35,829 bases of DNA, from the NCBI GenBank assembly GCA_011524995.1, contig WTJA01000058.1:1-35829 (forward strand), given 5' to 3'. The DNA comes from Alphaproteobacteria bacterium (GTDB lineage: Bacteria > Pseudomonadota > Alphaproteobacteria > Puniceispirillales > Puniceispirillaceae). Numbering within the stretch: the first letter of the stretch is position 1; every line of letters starts with the position of its first letter. Positions 33,049-35,829 of this stretch are shown one piece after another. Below the pieces are notes generated by a model. That model made no database searches. It saw only the letters and a list, made by a program, of their open reading frames with translations, and was not told where the DNA came from. Made by a program: the position numbers and the translations under genes.

Positions 33049-33644
33049 CACGCCGCCTCCAAAGTCAGGCATTGTGTGACAAGCGCCTCTGCAATATCGG
33101 TATGAGTGGCGACAATCACACGCCCCCCTGCTGCGAGGAAGGTGGCGATACGCTCTTCTAAAATCGCTAAATTAGACGCATCTAAGCTTACTGCTGGCTC
33201 ATCAAGTAACCAGAGATCGGCGCTGTCATCTAAGGTAAGCAGGTTTAGATATTGCCGTTGTCCGGCGCTATAGCTGTGAACCTGCCTATGATAGACTGGC
33301 TCATCCTGCAACGCCGCGGGCAGTTTGGCCCCTAGCAGAGCAAGGTTTTCAAGCCCTGTGAGGTCAGGATGAAATCCATCACGATGCCCCAGATAGCACA
33401 GCGTAAACTCAGTCTCCTCATGATGGGGACGAAAGGCCTCGCCATTTAACAAAAAGCGTCCCTCATCAAAAGGCGCCAGGCCAGCAATATGGCGAAGAAA
33501 GGTTGATTTGCCGATGCCATTCGGCCCGCGCAGTTGGATATAAGATCCCGCTTCACTGTCAAAGCTGATGGGCTGGATAAGGGGTTGTCCTCCGCGCATG
33601 GAGACCACCTGGTCACTTCGTAATATGGCGCGGCGCTCAGACAC
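33048..33644 (-). CDS. ccmA: Cytochrome c maturation ATP-binding protein CcmA
   Basis: This 198-residue ABC ATPase has a Walker A LRGPNGIGKST, a signature YSAGQRQYLNLL (in place of LSAGQ) and a Walker B LWLLDEP with VSLD. It drives the CcmABCD complex. The frame starts with GTG at 33644, with GGGGG five bases upstream. The gene leads the ccmABCD run. Its upstream region is the 257-base gap before the helicase. Confidence 0.93.
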   Translation of the reverse strand: MSERRAILRSDQVVSMRGGQPLIQPISFDSEAGSYIQLRGPNGIGKSTFLRHIAGLAPFDEGRFLLNGEAFRPHHEETEFTLCYLGHRDGFHPDLTGLENLALLGAKLPAALQDEPVYHRQVHSYSAGQRQYLNLLTLDDSADLWLLDEPAVSLDASNLAILEERIATFLAAGGRVIVATHTDIAEALVTQCLTLEAA

Positions 33645-33713
33645 TTATACCCCCATTCGTTATACAACAGGATGTTTATACCGCGTCTGATAGGTGACTG
33701 TCAGGTAAAAATA

Positions 33714-33839
33714 ATGAAATCCCTGCGTCATAATGCAGCAAAAGGCCACGATAGTTGTGTCTTTTTACTAGGCGGTGGCGATGAGACCTTTTATAAATTT
33801 ATGATACATCTTCGGCTCGTCGCAGTACGTAAGAGGTAG
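33714..33839 (+). CDS. Possible 41-residue protein in the ccmA/helicase gap
   Basis: A short frame (MKSLRHNAAKGHDSC... ending VRKR) with an AGG eight bases before its ATG. It has one cysteine, a Gly-Gly-Gly turn and a basic end, and no family is recognised. The gap it occupies (33645-33901) otherwise shows no RNA gene or clear hairpin. It may simply be chance. Confidence 0.2.
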   Translation: MKSLRHNAAKGHDSCVFLLGGGDETFYKFMIHLRLVAVRKR

Positions 33840-33901
33840 TCTCTGATATGTAGGGCACATAACTTTGCCTTATCCTATGGTATTATGTTGGGTTTATCGA
33901 A

Positions 33902-35829
33902 ATGAAACAGCGTCTTATTCGCGTGCTCTTAGGCCCGACAAATACCGGTAAGACCTATATGGCATTGGAAAGAATGCTTGGTCATGAATCAGGCATGATT
34001 GGTTTTCCGCTGCGCCTGTTAGCCCGGGAAAATTACGATAAAATTGTCGCCAAGGTTGGCGCGAATCAAGTCGCCCTCATCACCGGTGAAGAGAAGATTC
34101 AGCCGCCAAATGCGCGCTATTTCTGTTGTACGGTAGAGGCAATGCCCGTTGAAAAATCAGTGGCCTTCCTCGCTGTGGATGAGATTCAGCTCGCTGGTGA
34201 CAGAGAGCGTGGCCATGTATTCACCGACCGCTTGCTCTATGCCAGAGGCAAGTCAGAGACGATGTTTATGGGGGCAGAGACCATCCGCCCATTTATCAAA
34301 CGGCTCCTACCTGAAGCTGAGATTGAGACAAGGCCGCGTTTGTCGCGTTTGTCTTATTCTGGGGTGCGCAAGGTCACGCGGCTACAACGGCGCTCTGCGA
34401 TCGTTGCCTTTTCTGCCTCAGATGTCTATGCGCTCGCTGAAACCGTGCGCCGCCAAAGAGGGGGCTGCGGCATCGTCATGGGGGCCCTGTCACCGCGCAC
34501 AAGAAACAAACAGGTGGAAATGTACCAAAATGGGGATGTCGACTTCCTGATTGCGACTGATGCCATTGGTATGGGCTTGAATATGGATATCCACCATGTA
34601 GCACTGGCGTCTGATATGAAATTTGACGGTCGCTATATGCGCCGCCTTGTGCCGCAGGAAATGGCGCAAATTGCAGGTCGTGCGGGCCGCCACTCGCAAG
34701 ACGGGACCTTTGGCATGACAGATGGGGTTGATGCCCTTGAGCCAGAAGAAGTCGATGCCATTGAAAATCATATTTTTCCGCCTTTGCGCGGCCTGTATTG
34801 GCGGAACCGGCATCTTGATTTCAACTCTGCCACAGGGTTGGTGAAATCACTGGAAATGCCGCCGCCAGAGCCCTTCCTCGTGCGACAGGCAGAATCGACC
34901 GATCATAAAACATTGGCGGCCATGGCTGATCTGCCTTCTGTCCAAGCCTTGGCAAACTCACCAGGGCGCGTGCGGCTTCTATGGGATGTCGCCTCTATTC
35001 CTGATTTCCGGAATATGATGACGGACAATCATACGACGATGCTGGTGCGCATTTATGAGAATCTCGCCACAAACGGTCAGTTGGATAAAGACTGGGTGGC
35101 AAACCAGCTTCGGCATCTGGATAGGGTGGATGGTGATATTGATACGCTGATGATGCGTATTGCGCATATTCGGACTTGGACTTACATCACCCATAAATCA
35201 GGCTGGACAGATACCCCTGATGAATGGCAAGATTTGGCCAGATCAATAGAAGATCGGTTATCGGATGAACTCCATGACCGCCTAACACAAAAATTTGTGG
35301 ATAAACGTGCTGCGCATTTATCCCGTAGATTAAAGGAATCTAATATTTTGTCTGCATCTGTTAAGCTAGACGGCACCGTCCTTGTTGAAGGACAAGAAGT
35401 GGGTCGTCTAGATGGTTTTATTTTTACGCCTGACATCGCTGATAGTGATGAAAAATCCATGATTCTAGCTGCGGCACGCAAAGGGTTGCCTGAGGAAATT
35501 GAACGCCGTGTGCGCGCGCTTATCGCCTCTGCTGATGAAGCCTTCAAATTACAGCCTGATGGCCGGATTGAGTGGCGGGAAACAACGCTTGCGAAATTAC
35601 TCAAATCTGATCAAGCCTACGCCCCGCGGGTTGTGATGGCTGATGCCGAGCTTGTTACCACCGACCAGATGGCACGGATGCAAGAGCGGGTTGAGCAATT
35701 TATCAAAGATCATGTGAATTTTGTATTGGCGCCTCTTATGGCGCTTGAAAACCCTGTTCTGCCTGCGCCAACAACCACCCAAACAGATGAAGCATCAGAG
35801 GCTGGCGCAGAGGCACCACAAGACGCCCC
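33902..35829 (+). CDS. SUV3-like superfamily 2 RNA helicase, truncated at the window end
   Basis: 642 full codons are visible and the frame is open at the edge. Walker A GPTNTGKT is at residues 11-18, motif II DEIQ at 93-96, motif V region ATDAIGMGLNM at 218-228, and motif VI QIAGRAGR at 256-263. The rest has SUV3-type C-terminal segments. The family includes the mitochondrial RNA helicase SUV3, and alphaproteobacterial relatives are common but little studied. It probably unwinds RNA for degradation or processing. No other start fits better than the ATG at 33902, though only a weak GGG lies before it. Confidence 0.88.
   Translation, partial: MKQRLIRVLLGPTNTGKTYMALERMLGHESGMIGFPLRLLARENYDKIVAKVGANQVALITGEEKIQPPNARYFCCTVEAMPVEKSVAFLAVDEIQLAGDRERGHVFTDRLLYARGKSETMFMGAETIRPFIKRLLPEAEIETRPRLSRLSYSGVRKVTRLQRRSAIVAFSASDVYALAETVRRQRGGCGIVMGALSPRTRNKQVEMYQNGDVDFLIATDAIGMGLNMDIHHVALASDMKFDGRYMRRLVPQEMAQIAGRAGRHSQDGTFGMTDGVDALEPEEVDAIENHIFPPLRGLYWRNRHLDFNSATGLVKSLEMPPPEPFLVRQAESTDHKTLAAMADLPSVQALANSPGRVRLLWDVASIPDFRNMMTDNHTTMLVRIYENLATNGQLDKDWVANQLRHLDRVDGDIDTLMMRIAHIRTWTYITHKSGWTDTPDEWQDLARSIEDRLSDELHDRLTQKFVDKRAAHLSRRLKESNILSASVKLDGTVLVEGQEVGRLDGFIFTPDIADSDEKSMILAAARKGLPEEIERRVRALIASADEAFKLQPDGRIEWRETTLAKLLKSDQAYAPRVVMADAELVTTDQMARMQERVEQFIKDHVNFVLAPLMALENPVLPAPTTTQTDEASEAGAEAPQDA

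Noticed and set aside
34149-34550. 133-codon frame inside the helicase
   Set aside because: Different frame of a gene with intact helicase motifs through the same stretch.
1-35829. CRISPR arrays, insertion sequences, att sites, tRNA or rRNA genes
   Set aside because: No spaced identical repeats, transposase frames, long terminal inverted repeats or tRNA-like cloverleafs with CCA-type ends were seen in the gaps.

Overview
The window looks like a chromosomal segment of a marine-type alphaproteobacterium, possibly SAR116-like. The lineage is an inference from gene content and order: rsmB, a heparinase II/III gene and purH together; mutY divergent from a DUF721 gene, dsbA and smc; ccmABCD; a SUV3-like helicase; and a DUF1674/DUF1491 pair. 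No rRNA, tRNA, CRISPR array, IS element, prophage or plasmid origin was seen. The DNA is densely coding and no gene-free stretch exceeds 300 bases. The longest gaps are about 33645-33901, 27270-27486, 25429-25614, 1773-1948 and 21543-21704, and each is described below.

Left part (1-10.7 kb) is mostly housekeeping. A minus-strand DUF721-dsbA-smc group (smc cut by the window edge) stands back to back with mutY. purH, the heparinase-like gene and rsmB follow on the minus strand. A plus-strand run then carries a DUF1674 protein (SDHAF4-like), a DUF1491 protein, a HisD-family dehydrogenase with two altered zinc ligands, and a small exported protein.

Middle part (10.7-23.8 kb) is a carboxylate acquisition and catabolism island. 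tcuA and tcuB (tricarballylate dehydrogenase and its electron-transfer partner) diverge from a GntR/FCD regulator and an AbrB-family membrane protein, with a double palindromic operator over the tcuA start. An exported EEP-superfamily phosphodiesterase sits between. Then come a PrpF-family isomerase, an isocitrate/isopropylmalate-type dehydrogenase, a TctA-TctB fusion and tctC, controlled by a divergent tctD/tctE-like two-component system. A hairpin terminator between tctC and the fused transporter gene probably gives excess binding protein. Together these would import a tricarboxylate and funnel it to the TCA cycle.

Right-middle part (23.8-31.5 kb) has dusA and yciB, then a corrinoid one-carbon module: B12-binding protein, DUF1638 protein, PF13769 'virulence factor' protein, a divergent methylene-THF reductase, a methyl-THF:corrinoid methyltransferase and an ASKHA/RACo-type reductive activator. 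All parts needed to move a methyl group between THF and cobalamin and to repair oxidised cobalamin are here, but no final methyl donor or acceptor enzyme is. It resembles a split-MetH or methylotrophic corrinoid system with two or three poorly understood subunits. The leaders at 25565-25608 and 27386-27441 can fold, and the methyltransferase and activator both end in arginine-rich tails.

Right edge (31.5-35.8 kb): ccmA-ccmB-ccmC-ccmD for cytochrome c haem handling on the minus strand, then a SUV3-like helicase running off the window.
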